Positions 1 through 13,800 of a DNA stretch of 64,000 nt are shown here, in pieces. The notes beneath the pieces were generated by a model, which made no database searches, was not told the DNA's origin, and saw only the letters and a program-made list of their open reading frames with translations. Each line of letters begins with the position of its first letter. The first letter of the stretch is position 1. Both the position numbers and the translations under genes were made by a program. The stretch lies in NCBI RefSeq assembly GCF_027942865.1, contig NC_134520.1, positions 4,648,501 to 4,712,500 on the forward strand. Reading direction: 5' to 3'. This DNA comes from Odontesthes bonariensis. Taxonomy: Eukaryota; Chordata; Actinopteri; Atheriniformes; Atherinopsidae.

Positions 1-3000
1 CATGTCCCAGCTTCAGAGAGCGACATGTTCACCCTCTGAGGGTGACTTTAGTCATGCGCACCCCAACTTATACATACGTAACCCGGTTACCCCTTATTTC
101 ACCAGGCCTGCAAACTGGGGTAGCTTTGGTCACCTGTGGAAATGTACATGCCCCACAAAGTGCTGGATATATATGTTGTCCCAAGAAAGCTGGGCACTGA
201 CCACGGATGACAATAATGCTGCGTACGCCCTGCTGGATCATTACGCCGTCACAGATTGCCTCTAGTTTAGCAACAAGGCTGCCGAACAGCTCGGTGAAAA
301 GGGCCTCTGATAGAGTTCTGAGAACATCTTTTGACAGAATTGCCTTAATGTTCACAGTAGTGGAGAAAGAGGAAACATAAGTGCTTAGTTCTCATCATCT
401 GGAGATGTCGACTGCCTATCGCAAATTTCAAGGCCATTTACCCTGTTATGAGCGAATGAGGAAAACCCATTGTAAAGTGTTTGGTAGAACCAAGCCAAGG
501 TTAAATAGTGCAGAATCACAGCAGACTGATTACCATTTAATTATTGAGATATTTCTACAAGAAGTGGCCAGTGAGTCACACTGTTGGCATGACTAAAATC
601 TCCCTGAACAGTCCCTACCATCATTTACTGTCCCAATAATTCTACAGCTGCTCCATAGAAATCGGGGTTTAGTCAGCAACCAAAGGGTCATTAAGGGTCC
701 CTGTGTCTGTGTCTGACAGGGGAGTGACTCTGGTATTAACCCTCAGATCTGTGCAGACTGAAGTTTGTTGATTTTAGAAATGAGTGTAAAGATTCCGTAT
801 TGTTTAAAGCAGACCATAAGAGGCTGACATTCGGCATGACTGGCTTCATTATACCAGAGTATGTTACGGCTGGATCCCCCACATGCTTGTCATCACTTCC
901 CTCTCTCTCCCCCGCTGCACTGCTGTGTGTTCTCCTCTGTGCGAGTTTGTTGTGCAGCGGTTAAAGACTCTCCCGAGAGCGAGACATGACTTGGAATAAC
1001 AGAGGCTGCTGTCACAAGACTGCGTAACAAACCAAACATTCAGATATTGAGATTCAGATCTGCGAGAGACACATGTTTTTCCCTCTGCCTCTTTGTCTCC
1101 CTGACTGGGTCAGAAGGCAGTTCAGGATTAACCTCCCTCTGACGTCACACAGTTTCCCATCCAGGGCTTCTCGGGGTCTTTCCTCCTCTGTTTTTACAAC
1201 TATCTTGTGTCAATCCTAAAAGCAGATCCTCTTGACTCTGTGTTGTTTAAAAGCTTCTGACTTGTCCTTTTGCTTTTCATTTAGTCATTATTTACATAAA
1301 AGCTCAGGTCTGACCTCTCTTGAGTGTTTTCTTTTTAAGTATTTACAAGTGCTGTTAATGTCTGGACATTTGTTTGCCTTTCACAAACATTTGAAACAGC
1401 AGCAGGTTGGGGGTGTGCCCTTGTTTCTTTGCCCTGGCGTTTGGCACATCGCTCACGTGAGACTCCTTTCAACCCGGCGCTGTCATGCTCTTGTCTGTTT
1501 TGTCAGTTTTTCTTTTTTTTGGTAATCAGTAGGTCATTGTTGTGGCAGTCAACAGCCGCTGCCGTTCTAACAAACATGGGTTTGCTATCGTTCTTTTGAA
1601 TTCAGTTTTTCATTCTGGTAAAGTACCGAATAGTTTGACTTCTTCAGGGCTGGAAACCATCAGGGGGTAGATAAAAATCCCACATGGCTGAGGTGCTTAA
1701 GGAAGCTTGATGACGGATCATGAGGTGAATTTATACTGATGGTCAGGAAGGAATCACTGGATTTAGTCAGTTGACAGAAAAGTAATGGGCCAGATTTTTT
1801 TTATTTTTCCACAGTCGTATATTTACGTTCCATAATCTAATAATTAATGGAGGTCTGGAGGTATTTTACAGTGAGTATTTGGGAGACGGACTTCAGTGAA
1901 AGTTCATTCATCACTTTAAATGAAGTAATGCTGAGTGATGATCCTGACTTAACATTATGCTCTACCTATCATGAACAGCTGCACAAAAACCACATAGCAT
2001 GTAGAATTTCCCAAAAATGTGTGAAATGCAAAGGGAGTTTATTGAATTTGAGGTATTGGAGGCTTTTTTTGACAAGCCTTTGTGATTCATCCATCTCTAA
2101 GAATAAGTACTGCGCCCTGATACTTTTATTGGAACATATTTTTTAAACGTGTTTGCAGCTGACAGAACAGCCCCTTATTTTATTTTTTTTTTATTTTTAT
2201 TTTTTTTTCAAAGCGAATGAGTAATGTGTTTTCTTCTAATTTGAATTATCGGCATGTGCCTCGGTGCTAGTGGCGCTGTGCCCGAAAGCCATTTTTCCGA
2301 CTGAAAAAGAAGGAAGATCTAGTGAAGAGAATTTGTCCCGAGAGCCCGTGAGCGCAGAGAGGAGAGTTGCTGGGTCCGTCTTCAGATGAATGCTGTGCAG
2401 AAATGTCTCAGCGACTCTCTCCCTAGGCCGTCCCCCTCATTGTATGCATACCTCTCCAGGATCACGCCTCATGCTCTGTCTGCATTGTGAGCATACCGTG
2501 GTGGAAGAGGTTACCGGACCCCCTTTTTGTCTGTGCTGATTGATGGTAATCGAGTACTGTATGTACTGCTGTCATCAGACCCACTGGTTCACAGCTCACT
2601 GCTATGTGTTAGGTTTGTAGAGATGGTCATGTATCAGCCTGATGTCATTAGCTCTGCCCTGTCATAGTCGCTAATGCCGCTTGTCACAGGACGTGCTGGT
2701 TTGATAAATCCTTGACGAGAGCGCTTTTTAGAAAGGAGAGTTTTATGAAGACTGTCTTTAATATTACAGTCAATCTTGGTTGAAAGAATTTGTCCTTGAA
2801 TGGGCTGGCTTCACAAAAGAAGTTTAATAACAGTTTTGAGACATGTTAATTTGTTCAAATATGTCAAGGAAAATAGAAGTCATGTTTACTTACAGTATGT
2901 TACAATATGAATTCACCTTTGTATTTATGTAACAGTCATACTTGTGTGGCTAAGAACTGCCTTTTCACTGATATATGAGCAGGCTGATAACAAAGCTGTG

Positions 3001-4326
3001 CTACCAAAGCAAAGACACTTGGGAGAAGTTGTGAAACTGTGGTTCAAAACATTGTCATTCACAGGTTTATACATACTATATAAAGATGTGATGTGAAATT
3101 AGCTAACCTCATATAAATCATTGATTACACTATAGTCAGTAGCTGAGTTTGCTAAGCTAGCTTAGTCGTCTTTCTATCAGCATTAGTTTAGCCAATTCTT
3201 AGCCATCATTTTCACAGTTACTGGATTTAACTGCTGTAAGATGGCAATAAATTAAATTGACACCATGTTGGCTCACCTAAATATTTTTTATAAATATTCT
3301 AAGAACTGGAAACAGCTAGAGGGGGAAAGAGTACAGCAAATTAGCTTCAGCGCTGTTCAAGGCTAACCTCTGCTATCTTCAGTTGGCTTCTGAAAGGGGC
3401 TGTTTTTCCCTTTTCTTTGTAATTGACTGGTTACGTTGTTTGTTTTTGTTCTAGCATATATTTCTCCATACATTATGTCAAATGTAGCCTTAATTGTTTT
3501 TTTTTTCTCAAAATACCCAGAATATCCATTCTTCCTGACAGAGGTGGTTGGTTGGATTGTTGGGATTGTTTTAGTGTATGAAAATGTCCTCTGAGGGACA
3601 GTTTAATGAGTGTGAATCGTATTTTCACAACTTCAACTCAGAACTGCCAACATTCTCATATTTTGACCAGCTGAGTTGATCTGCTTCTTGACTGAGAAGC
3701 ACATTTGGAATCACAACAACACAGAAAGAATACAACAAAGAAATTCTGCCTTCGATGATGAATGTCCATCGTCTTACCTCAAAGTTACATTTACAAACTT
3801 TTACATTTTTTCATATATTGTATCCATGAATTCTTGCTTTGGTCAAAGGGTTTTCAAGTTATGCCTTGTAACCAAATGTTGCTAATGGAGCACTTTTGGA
3901 TAATTGCTACATTTTTGTGTATCTTGCAGGGGTTAGTCCATAAAACTCGTTGAACATGTGCAAGACTGTTTACTTTTTGTTTCTTTCCCCTCCATTTACA
4001 GTGAAAACTCTATTTACATAATAAACGAGGCGGAGCGCCCTGCGGTCCCCTCTCATTGCTAACAGGAAAAATTACATAATAAGGGGAACAGAAAACCAGA
4101 TTTATGTTGGAAGGCCATCAAATTATATTCCCTGAATAACTGAAGACGGTGCCGGAGTTGGAATCCCATAAAGTTAGACACAATGTTGAAAGCTTTCCGT
4201 TTGATGCTACCGTGTTGCTGTGTGCATGAATTATCAGTATGTCAATATGTTATCATGACTGTAGCTCTTATTAAGATGTGTATTTACATTCCTCTGTTAG
4301 ACTCAAGTGTTTTTCATTCATTTCAG
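1..4326 (+). other. Intron upstream of the WW2 exon of wwc3; no recognised exon
   Basis: The sequence reads as intronic: AT-rich, frequent stops, a T-rich run near 2171-2210, and no WW-type exon ahead of 4327. The intron ends in a pyrimidine tract and AG just before 4327. One minus-strand frame (68-355, 95 codons) is open but matches no family I know. Confidence 0.6.
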
Positions 4327-7300
4327 GATCACCAAACCGCTGACATTCGCTGACTGTGTTGGAGATGAGCTGCCTCTGGGGTGGGAGGAAGTTTATGACC
4401 AGCAAGTGGGTGTTTACTACATCGACCACATTAACAGTGAGTACATACCAGGCCTTTGTTTCCACATCATAAAAATTAGGCAGGACTGAATACAAACTAT
4501 ATTAGAAGTGTTGTATATTACTGGAACTAGTTTTCACCCAATTCTGCTCAATTGTGAATGGAAATGAAGTGTAGAGATGGTGTGTATTTTCAAAAAGCGA
4601 CAGTCGCACACCTTTGTTGGATTGTCTGCTGATTAGTCACCTGTGTTTGGGCCTTTTGTCAGAAACCACCCAGATTGAGAACCCGCGGACTCAATGGCGG
4701 CAGGAGCAGGAGCGCATGCTGAAGGAGTACCTTGTGGTGGCCCAGGAGGCCCTCAAAGCAAAGAAGGAGATGTACCTGGTTAAGCAGCAGCGACTGGAGC
4801 TGGCTCAGCAGGAAATGTTGCTCTTCCATGAGCTCTCTGAGGACAACCTCTCCATCACCAGCAGTAAGGCCCACCAACGTCCACTTCCTGTCCTCCACAG
4901 ACCTGCCTAACGTACTTGACTTAGAATATCTACACAACCCTGTGTTAAATGGAGAGAATGAAAGGCTGAGAAAGTTTTTAACCTGAAGCCTCCATTAGAA
5001 CAAAAAAACCTGACCTTTGGTGACCCTGTATTGTCTGGCCTGGACATACCATTATATATATATATATTGCTGAACTGTTTGTTGGTTGCATATCTATAGA
5101 AAATCTTCCAAATGCTCATTCCTTCCTCACCCGATCTTCCCTTTCAAACGTCTCCACCCAGTTCACCCTCTGACTCCAGCCAGCTGTCACACAACAAAGC
5201 ATCCAGAGGGCATAAACAGACAGCAAAGACGGGGAGATGACACCTGATTCCCCCCTCTTTCAGCTCCAACTATCACAAGTTATTCTTAAAATCACCACCA
5301 TTAACTAACTGTCGATCCCCATCTGTCCCTTTCTTTTTTTGTGTTCACAGCTCTCTCCGGCTCGTTCTCAAATGCGAAATACGACCCTGACCAAATCAAA
5401 GTGGAAATAGCCTGTAGACGAGAGCGGGTAAGTCATTATTGGAGGAGAACAATGGGCCACAGTGAGGGGCCCTTTTGGGCAGAGAAGGGGGCTGGGGTGT
5501 GGCCCCTTACAGGATACTGTGGCTCTGGCCGGGGGCCTCAAGAGGATGAGGATGAGATCACCGAAGGGTCAGGCAAGGGCTAGGTCCTTTACTAAAAGAG
5601 CCAAGTTGAACATTTCTCTGAGATCCGTCACACGGGTGAGCGTGTTTCCTGGATCAGGGTCATTCTAACCTGAAATGATGAGTAAGATGCTAACCAAAGA
5701 AATATGTGACGCTTAAATCCTTCACACTCGGGTGCACTTCCTTGCTGTCTGAACAGAATAATGGCTCTGAAGTCTGTACACACCGTTTACAAATTTGTGG
5801 ACATGGATTGCAAGAGTCTGGGCGCATAGCTGATGCTTTTGGATATACTGTAGATATGAAAATGTAAGAGTTATGTTTTTAAACAGTAGAAGCACAGATT
5901 TATACAGGAGTTTTTTTACGCCGCTGACACGGGGTGAGCTCTGTGCCGCACAGTCGTTAAGCTCACTCTGGAAAGTTGTCCCACACCTTCTGTGCTTAAA
6001 GTCAGGCGATATATCGAATGCAGGAATGTTTCCCATCACGTCTGCCGTGTCAGCCTCGCTATGCACCTCTATGATCAGCAGCTGACCCTTCAAATACTTC
6101 TTCACAAACACAGCACAGAGTGGGGTGAAAAAAAAAATAAATAAAAAATCAAAAGTAACGCGTCCTGCAGTCCTGTACGGGACTTGGACAACACTGAAAT
6201 GCATTTCAAAACGCTCAAAAGTCTTCTCAACCGGTGCGTGTTGATGTGCTCGTGTACACGTGTGTGTCTCTGTATAAACATAGCTTTGAATTCCTGTAGG
6301 TGAATAGTGATGACTAAGCAGTTTAGTCCAGTGGTGGTGGTGAGAGAAGCCCATTGTGCGCCATGGTAACCCGGTGCTCGCTTGTGTCCGCAGCTCTCCA
6401 GACTGAAGCAGGAGCTGGCCCAGGTGAAGCAGGAACTGCAGTATAAGGAAATGGGAGTGGAGACCCTGCAGGAGTGAGTGTTCCTCTGCCTCTGTGTGTC
6501 CCAGGTCCACCCTTCCTCCCATGACCACCCTTCTCCTTCCTACAACACTCGGCCCTGCTGCTCCCCACCCAGCGGCCTCTTCCCTCTTTTATTCCCTCTC
6601 GCCCTCTGTGTTTGGTCTCGTCTGTTGGGTTCAACTTGAACTGTCTTTGTGTTACTTCTCCTTTTCCTCTCCATATCCTTTAACACTCAGTTTGTTTAAT
6701 ATTTGAAATGTCCCTTTAACATATTCAAACACTTTTAAAACTGTTCCCACAGCTGTTTTTATTTCATACACATAGTTCAGTTTAACTTAAGTGAACATTA
6801 GGGAAGTGTCAAAGCTTTGCAGCAGAAAGCCCTTTGAACACTGAGGACATTTGACATCCTTTTCACATTATGTGTTTCAGTGGAAGTTTTTCGTCAGTTT
6901 GTGTTGCCTTTCAGACACTTACTGGGAACATTTCTGAGCCCTTCCAAATTTCATGTTAGAAATAGAAGCTCCACCTCTCTGAGGGGAAAAAAAAAGAAAA
7001 AGAGAGCGCTTGAGAAAAGGCAAATGGAGGGAGTTTTTGATGGAAAAGGGGACTCCACCTCAGGAAGAGGATGCACCAGTGGAGTGCAGGGAGCCAAGGC
7101 TCAGCCTGGAGAGGAAGTTGTTCCATGGAGAGAGGAGGAGGAGGAGGAGGAGGAGGAGGAGGAGGGGGGAGGTGTGGGCTCCAAAGCAGTTTCAAAAACA
7201 CAGAGATATCTGGCAGCAAATTCCTCTGCACTTCCTGAGTCCTGGCAAAGAGTCCCTTATCTCGTAGATAATACACAACTCAAGTGATTCCCAGAATAGT

Positions 7301-10300
7301 CAGGAGAATACACAGCTGGCAGAAAACACGGAGCATCCCTCCTCGCATGTGAGTTTTCGCATGTGTATATGGACTCGTATGCGTGATCGCACCTTTGTTT
7401 GCCTGATGTTCACGTCCTATTGTTCTTTGTGGTTTGGTCTTTGCCCAGTAGGGTTCAGGCCAGGAGAGACCCTTCTGGCTGTTGTGTTTTCCCCTATCTC
7501 AGCTGTAGTCAGCAATAAAGATAATTGTTCTCCATGTCATGTCACATCAGATAAGCAGTTTAGTGTACAACAAACCCCCCTCCTCCTCCTTCCAAATTGT
7601 CACTCCATAGCTTGACTTCAGGACATGGAGTCAGTTTTCTCTTTAATGGACAGTTGGGGATACAGGAAGACTTATCTTTTTTACTCATCTGTCTTAAACC
7701 TTATCTTCACAAATTTCTCACATTTTTCTGATGCTGCACATGCTTTCACTGCTTCTATATAACTCAGCTGAACTGACCAAAAGAAAAGTGAGCATCGATG
7801 CCGTTCTAAAGCACACAGGGTTGTGGGGGGGGCACAGGCACAGAGCAGTGGGTACTGCCTTTTTCTTTTTTCTTTTTTTCCCTAAACATATAAACTTATA
7901 AATTGCCAGACCCCGCCACTGGGGTGGGGTGGAGAGGGGGTGGGGGGGGACAAAGCAAGGCTTGTTTTTGGAGGAAGAGGCAGGGTCGGGTGGATGAACA
8001 GTACCTGCTGTTGAAGGAGAGTGAAGGAAGCGGGCTGCGGTGAGAGGAGAGGCCACGTGCCAGGCCCACTGATGGAGGAGGCACCTCGCCACGCTCCTTC
8101 AGGCACCCCCACGTGCACGCGCGCACACACACGGGGACGAATATAGGATGACTGGTTTATTTATTTATCTTTTGTATTTATCGTCCTTATAATTTTGAGG
8201 CACTTTTCGTAATTCTACTCGCTAAATCAAGTAAAGCCAAATTCGATATGTTGAAACCATTATCACACCCTGTGTCTCATCAGTTGCCATAGTTCAAAAT
8301 AAATTTTAAAAAAACAACAACCACTCGGGTTGTTCATGAATGTTCCCTCCCACACAAGAAATACTTTAGATGTTCATCTGGTGACAGCTTTTTTTTTGTG
8401 TTGGTGACTTTATTTACCACTAAGCTGCTCTCCCCTCCTATTTAAAGCTCCAACCTTTTGCTAGTAGGTGAGATAAGAGAATTATTCTTCTAACAAGAAT
8501 CTTGTTTGTTTAAAATGAACTTGAGTTCACTGATTGCACATATGACACATATTAATAAAATGCTGCAAAGGGTTCTTTTGACATTTAACACGATCGTCTC
8601 AATTGCACTACCAGTGATGGATCCGGTTTTACCGCATCCTGGCAGAAGTCTGTAAGCTTCCAAAGGAATTGATTCCCCCTCGCCCCCCCCCCAAAATAAA
8701 TGGAGGTATCCATGTGTCAATATCTCGATATTCTCTTGACAGGATTGACAGGAAGATGTCCTGCAGTCAGACAAACTACAAGCTGGACGAGGCTCAGGCC
8801 ATCTTCAACGAGTTGCGGAGCATCAAGAAGGCCATCAGCACAGGCGAGAAGGAGAGGCAGGACCTCATCCAGGTATCTGCCGTTTGTTTGCATTTGCTTT
8901 TAAGATCCTTTCTGTATTCCACCAACAGATTTTCACAGCTCACGTACAAGCCCCATAGAATGTAACAAAACCTAAATATGTGCTTTGTTCATTCATTTGA
9001 ACCTTCGTTTGACAATCACAAGTCCAGAGAAATGATTTTCAGCGTCTTCGTCAGCCGACTCGAGTGTTTTTAAGAGACTTGAACATATCTGCAGTCTTTT
9101 TTAAAATCTGCAAAGACGGGCATATACAACTCCAAACAATTATGATGCAGAAGTAGAAGGGAAAAAATTATGGAATCACTCGGTTTTGAGGACAAAATTA
9201 TGGAATTCTGAATAAAAACAAATCACAGTTAGTACTTTGTTGCACCTCCTCTGGCTTCTGTGATAGTTTTGAGGCATGGACCTCACTAATGAAAAACTAT
9301 ATTCTTAGACAATTAGGTCCCAGCTCTTTTGTTTAGCTCTGTTTATACCCAATCCTGAGACCCTCACCATATAATCTGCTGGTTGTAGAATCTTCCAGAG
9401 CGCTCTTCCTTGGATATCCCATAACTTTTCTGTCTTTCTTTGCCTCTCCCAACTTTTTTTTTTTTTTTTTGAGTGCGTTGTTTGCATCAAATCCTAAATT
9501 TGTTTATATCTTCTAAATAAAGTGAAATTTGATCTGTAAATTGTATAATTTGTGCTTGTGTCTATTAAATAAAGGTTCAAATGAATTAATATTGGACAAA
9601 TTCAAGTTTTAGTTGCATTTTAGGAAATGGGATTTGTAGCTGATGGTTACGTATTGGATGCTGACCCCTAGTGTCCGTTACGTTCTACTGTTCTGCTGCG
9701 TCTCCTCATTGTCTCCTCATGAAACACATTTCCAGACATCTGACTCACCAACCGTACCTCTGACTTTGCCAGCAAAGCAAAAAATAAAATGATGTCTCTC
9801 AGTCTGACTTTCAGACCAGATTGTCAGAGGCATTTTTGAGGCAACGTTACAAGTGATTTCAGAACCCAGTAGACGCTTTTATTTTTACTGCTGTAATGAT
9901 GGCAAAGCAAGAAAAGTAAAATCTGATTCTGTAAATGGATTTTTTCCCCTGCTGTTAGCTCCTGCTGAATTATATTTGAGACGCGTCTGTGTTAAAAGTG
10001 CACTTTTTTTTTTGTTTGTTTGTTTGTTGCTGTTTGATATTGCAGAGCCTGGCTAAGCTGACGGTGAACTTCCAAAGCAACCTGACGATGGGCGACTCGG
10101 CCAGCGAGGTGGCAAACAGCACTGGAACCGTGGGTGACTCGTGCAGTCTGCAGCAGTACTGTGACACCGGCTGTCAGACTGACATCATGGGAGAGGTAGG
10201 AGGCAATGCTGCTCCTCCCTGTCTGACCAAAAGTTACGATCAGCAGCTCTAATGACGACCAGTTTAGCGGATTTGCATATTTTTCATGCATCTCAAGTGA

Positions 10301-10794
10301 CTAAGTGGAAATAATCTGATCATGTTATCTCAACAGTAATGTTTTATTTCTTCTTCTTTTCCTCCCTGAAGTATGGCTCCCAAGATTCCTCCCATATGGT
10401 GGACAAAGTGAAACTCAACTGGCAGTACGAGGAGGCCAAGAAAAAGTAAGTGTGTCCAGCTGTTTGTTTGTCTGGAGCGGCACTACGACACACCGGCATG
10501 CAGCTCCTACTCACTGGCCCCGTCGGCCCCTCTCTCTCGCTCCTCGGGCCCAGCGCGCTGTCCGAGGGGAAAGTGGGAGGATGTGTTATGAATAGTATTT
10601 GCGCCCGGTGGCCGCGGCCGCTGAGCGATGTCTGGCCAGCAGAAAGAGCTGGGTGGTCACATTCTTCCCTGGCCATGCTGCTGCTGACTGTGTGCTGCCT
10701 TTGTGTGCACAGCCAGAAAGAGGACAGCATACCCTCTGCCTCAGTGCACAGTCTGCTCCTCTGCAAGGTGGCTTAATATACAGACTGTTTGCTT

Positions 10795-10826
<32 letters not shown>

Positions 10827-13800
10827 GTATATCTCGGCCCTCCGATAGCACACACTAAATTATACGTTTGCAAAATCAACAATGGATAGCCTGAAATTCC
10901 ATGTAAAGGGTGCTTGTAAATTATACCCAAGTATGTCATGAGGTTGTGTGTTATCTGCTTATTGATGCATTCCCAGTCAAAGTGTATTCCAGCCATAAGG
11001 TGCTACAGCGGGATGATGGCTGCAGCAGAACCAGTCACCTTGTTATTACGCTGGCTCATTCTTTTTTAACAAGATTCATGTTGCTGTGGTGACCCAGCAC
11101 CAGCAATGCCAACCATGACATCAGGGAGGGAGAGTGGGAGAGAAGGGAGACCTGTGGAAACTTGCATGCTCTGTCACTGAGTCACTCTGTCTGAAATCCA
11201 ACACATATAAACACAGTTATTTCATCTAAGCTGCGAGCTCACTCTCTGAGATCCCATTTTAGTCCCGAGTAAACATGTCTGCTAAGTCCACCTGATGAAG
11301 CAGGTAGCTGAGGCAGAAAATGACCACACTCAATGCCGTCATTATAGTCGAGTGTCTACAGGACTCAAATAAGTGCTCGTCGCCACAAATATCGTCACCC
11401 CTGCATTGCTGTCAGATAACGCACCATTCCTCCCGGAAAGCTGGTGCAGTTCCAGACGCTTTGGTGTTCTTGTGTTTATTCCCTTTGTTTGTTTTGTTTA
11501 GAGATCTCCCCACCGGTGCTCTGTGGGATTTGGATCTGGGCTCATTGCTTGCCACTTCTGAACTTCCCATCCCTTCGACTTAAACAATTTCCCGTGGCTT
11601 TTTGAAGTATGATCTGGGTTCATTGTCCAACTGTAAGAACCATGACCTCTGACAGTGACCCAGCTTTCTGACATTCGGCCCCACAATTCTTTAGTGGTCT
11701 TTAGATTTCACAGCAAAATAACTCAAACAGCAGTGAATCTCCTCCATGTTTGGCTGTAGGAACTGTGCTGTTGTCTCCGAAGGCCTCATTTGTTTTTCTG
11801 TTTTTTTGACATGTTTTACCTAAAAGCTCTTTTTTAAGGCTCATCTGTCTGCAAGACATTCTACCAGAAGGATTTTTGCTTCCTCTGGGAAGTTTTGGCT
11901 AACTCAGATCTGGCTTTTTGTTTTTGTCTCTGTGTCAGCAGTGTGGTCCCCTGGGTCTGCTGCTATGGCGTCCCTTTTTTTTTTTCTTCTTTTTTCTTTC
12001 TTTTCAGATAGTTCGAGCTGACACTGTTGTACTCTGCACCTGCAAGTCAGCTTGAATTTGTTTGGAAGTTGATTGAAGTTATTTTTCCACCATTTAAACA
12101 ATCCTTTGTGGCAGTCCACAGAGATTAGCTGCAGTGCCGTGGCCTGGGGTAGAGAGAGCATTGTCAAAGGTTTTTCTACGATTAGGATTCTCGAGACGGC
12201 ACAAAGTAAAAAGATTTTCACCAATTTGACTCGTTGCAAGTGGGATTTCTGTATTGAAAACATCTGGTTGTGGTTGCAGGCGAGTTTGATTACAAATTAA
12301 AGGCGCATCACATTATTCGAAGTACAAATATTCTCATGATTTTCAAATCAAATTGTGTTGATCGTTCTATTTTCTGAGTTCTTTGTGTGTGGATCCAATG
12401 CAAAGATTAAATAAATAAACATGAAAAACACAACACTTTTCTTGCAGAAGTGGTGTGTAATCTAACAGAAATGCAGGGTTGATGATATTTTTGGCGGCTG
12501 ACCGTCCAACGCTGCCTCTAAATATTAACACTGAAGAAGTTGGATAACAAAGCTAATTTTTATCCCCTTGTAAGCTTACATAGCAGGGTATGAGTAAAGC
12601 AAGATGCATTTTATTTATCTCTCTTGACCGTGGCATGTGAACTCTGTGTTTGTACTTGAGTCTGGGTGCCAAGCACATTTGGCTCCCAGCAAAGTTTATG
12701 TAAACAAACGCTCGTAACCAAATGAACACAGCTTGTGCCCGCCCACCGCTGGCTATAAATTTGTCAGCTGTATCCGTATCAACATGCCGGTGCCACATAT
12801 GAGGGGTATATTTTTAAGAAGGGGCTGACCCGTGCTGTCTTTGTTTGACTCTCGCTGCTCTTCTGTCAGGGTGCAGAGCATACAGCACCAGCTAGCACAG
12901 TTGGACAGTGAGAGCTGGTCGGGGCGGGCGGAGGCGGACCGCGACCGGGACTTCATGCAGCTCCTGCGCGAGAAGGAGGCCCTCCTGCAGGAGATCATCC
13001 TGGTCAGCAAGCAGCAGCACCTGCCGGAGACGCTGCTGCAGCTAGAGGAGGAGCGCTCCAGGCTGGAGGAGGAGGTGCAGAGGGCCCACAGCTCCCAAAG
13101 CCAGGGAGCCAATCAGAGGTGAGAGTTGTGATTGTCTGCTCTCTCATAGTCATAAGGGAAGTTATGGACACAGAAACTTGGCCTTAAATGTAGGAACTGC
13201 AGCTAAATATTTATGAAACTTGAGTTTGTAAATGCTGCCTGATGGTGGGAAGGAAAACCAGAACAGATCTCATTCACATACAGGTTATCTGGTCATTTTG
13301 CAGCTATGCTCTTGTAATTGGAGGGGAACTAAGGCTGCCCTCATAATTTGTCCTAAAAAATGAAAATAGTGTTTTCTGATATGGACCTGCTGGTGGCTGT
13401 ATGCCACAGCAAAGCAGAAGAGGTTAAGATGTGATGAAATACTTGTTTTGGATTTTGGAATTGACCACACATTGGGCCTCATGCAAGAACATTTTTCATA
13501 TTTTTATTCTAAATTTCTCTCACTTTTTTTGAATGAAGGTCTCGTACAAACACGCCACGTCAGATTCAACAAACGATCTTCACTTCGGAAAAGTGTGTAA
13601 ACGACCTGCGTACAGTGCAAAGTGAAAATGAGTACACCCCTGTTGAAAAGTAACATTTTGAACAATATTTTAATACACACACAAGTTATTCCCAAAACGT
13701 GCATAGAGTAAGTTTAATACAACATCTGTTGAGCTTACAACAGAAAAGAAAGATCAATAATATAACTTAAATGACCTATTTGTCCATTTTTGTGAAATTA

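Noticed and set aside
68-355. Minus-strand open frame of 95 codons at the window start
   Set aside because: No recognised domain, no splice context, overlapped by another open frame on the plus strand; probably chance within a wwc3 intron or an old repeat.
5722-6528. 268-codon minus-strand frame overlapping a wwc3 exon
   Set aside because: Antisense to the coding exon at 6394-6473 and otherwise intronic, with low-complexity His and Thr runs; no family resemblance.
6880-7287. Glu-rich or Arg-rich frames around 7130
   Set aside because: Created by the GAG/GGA microsatellite, which is open in several frames at once.
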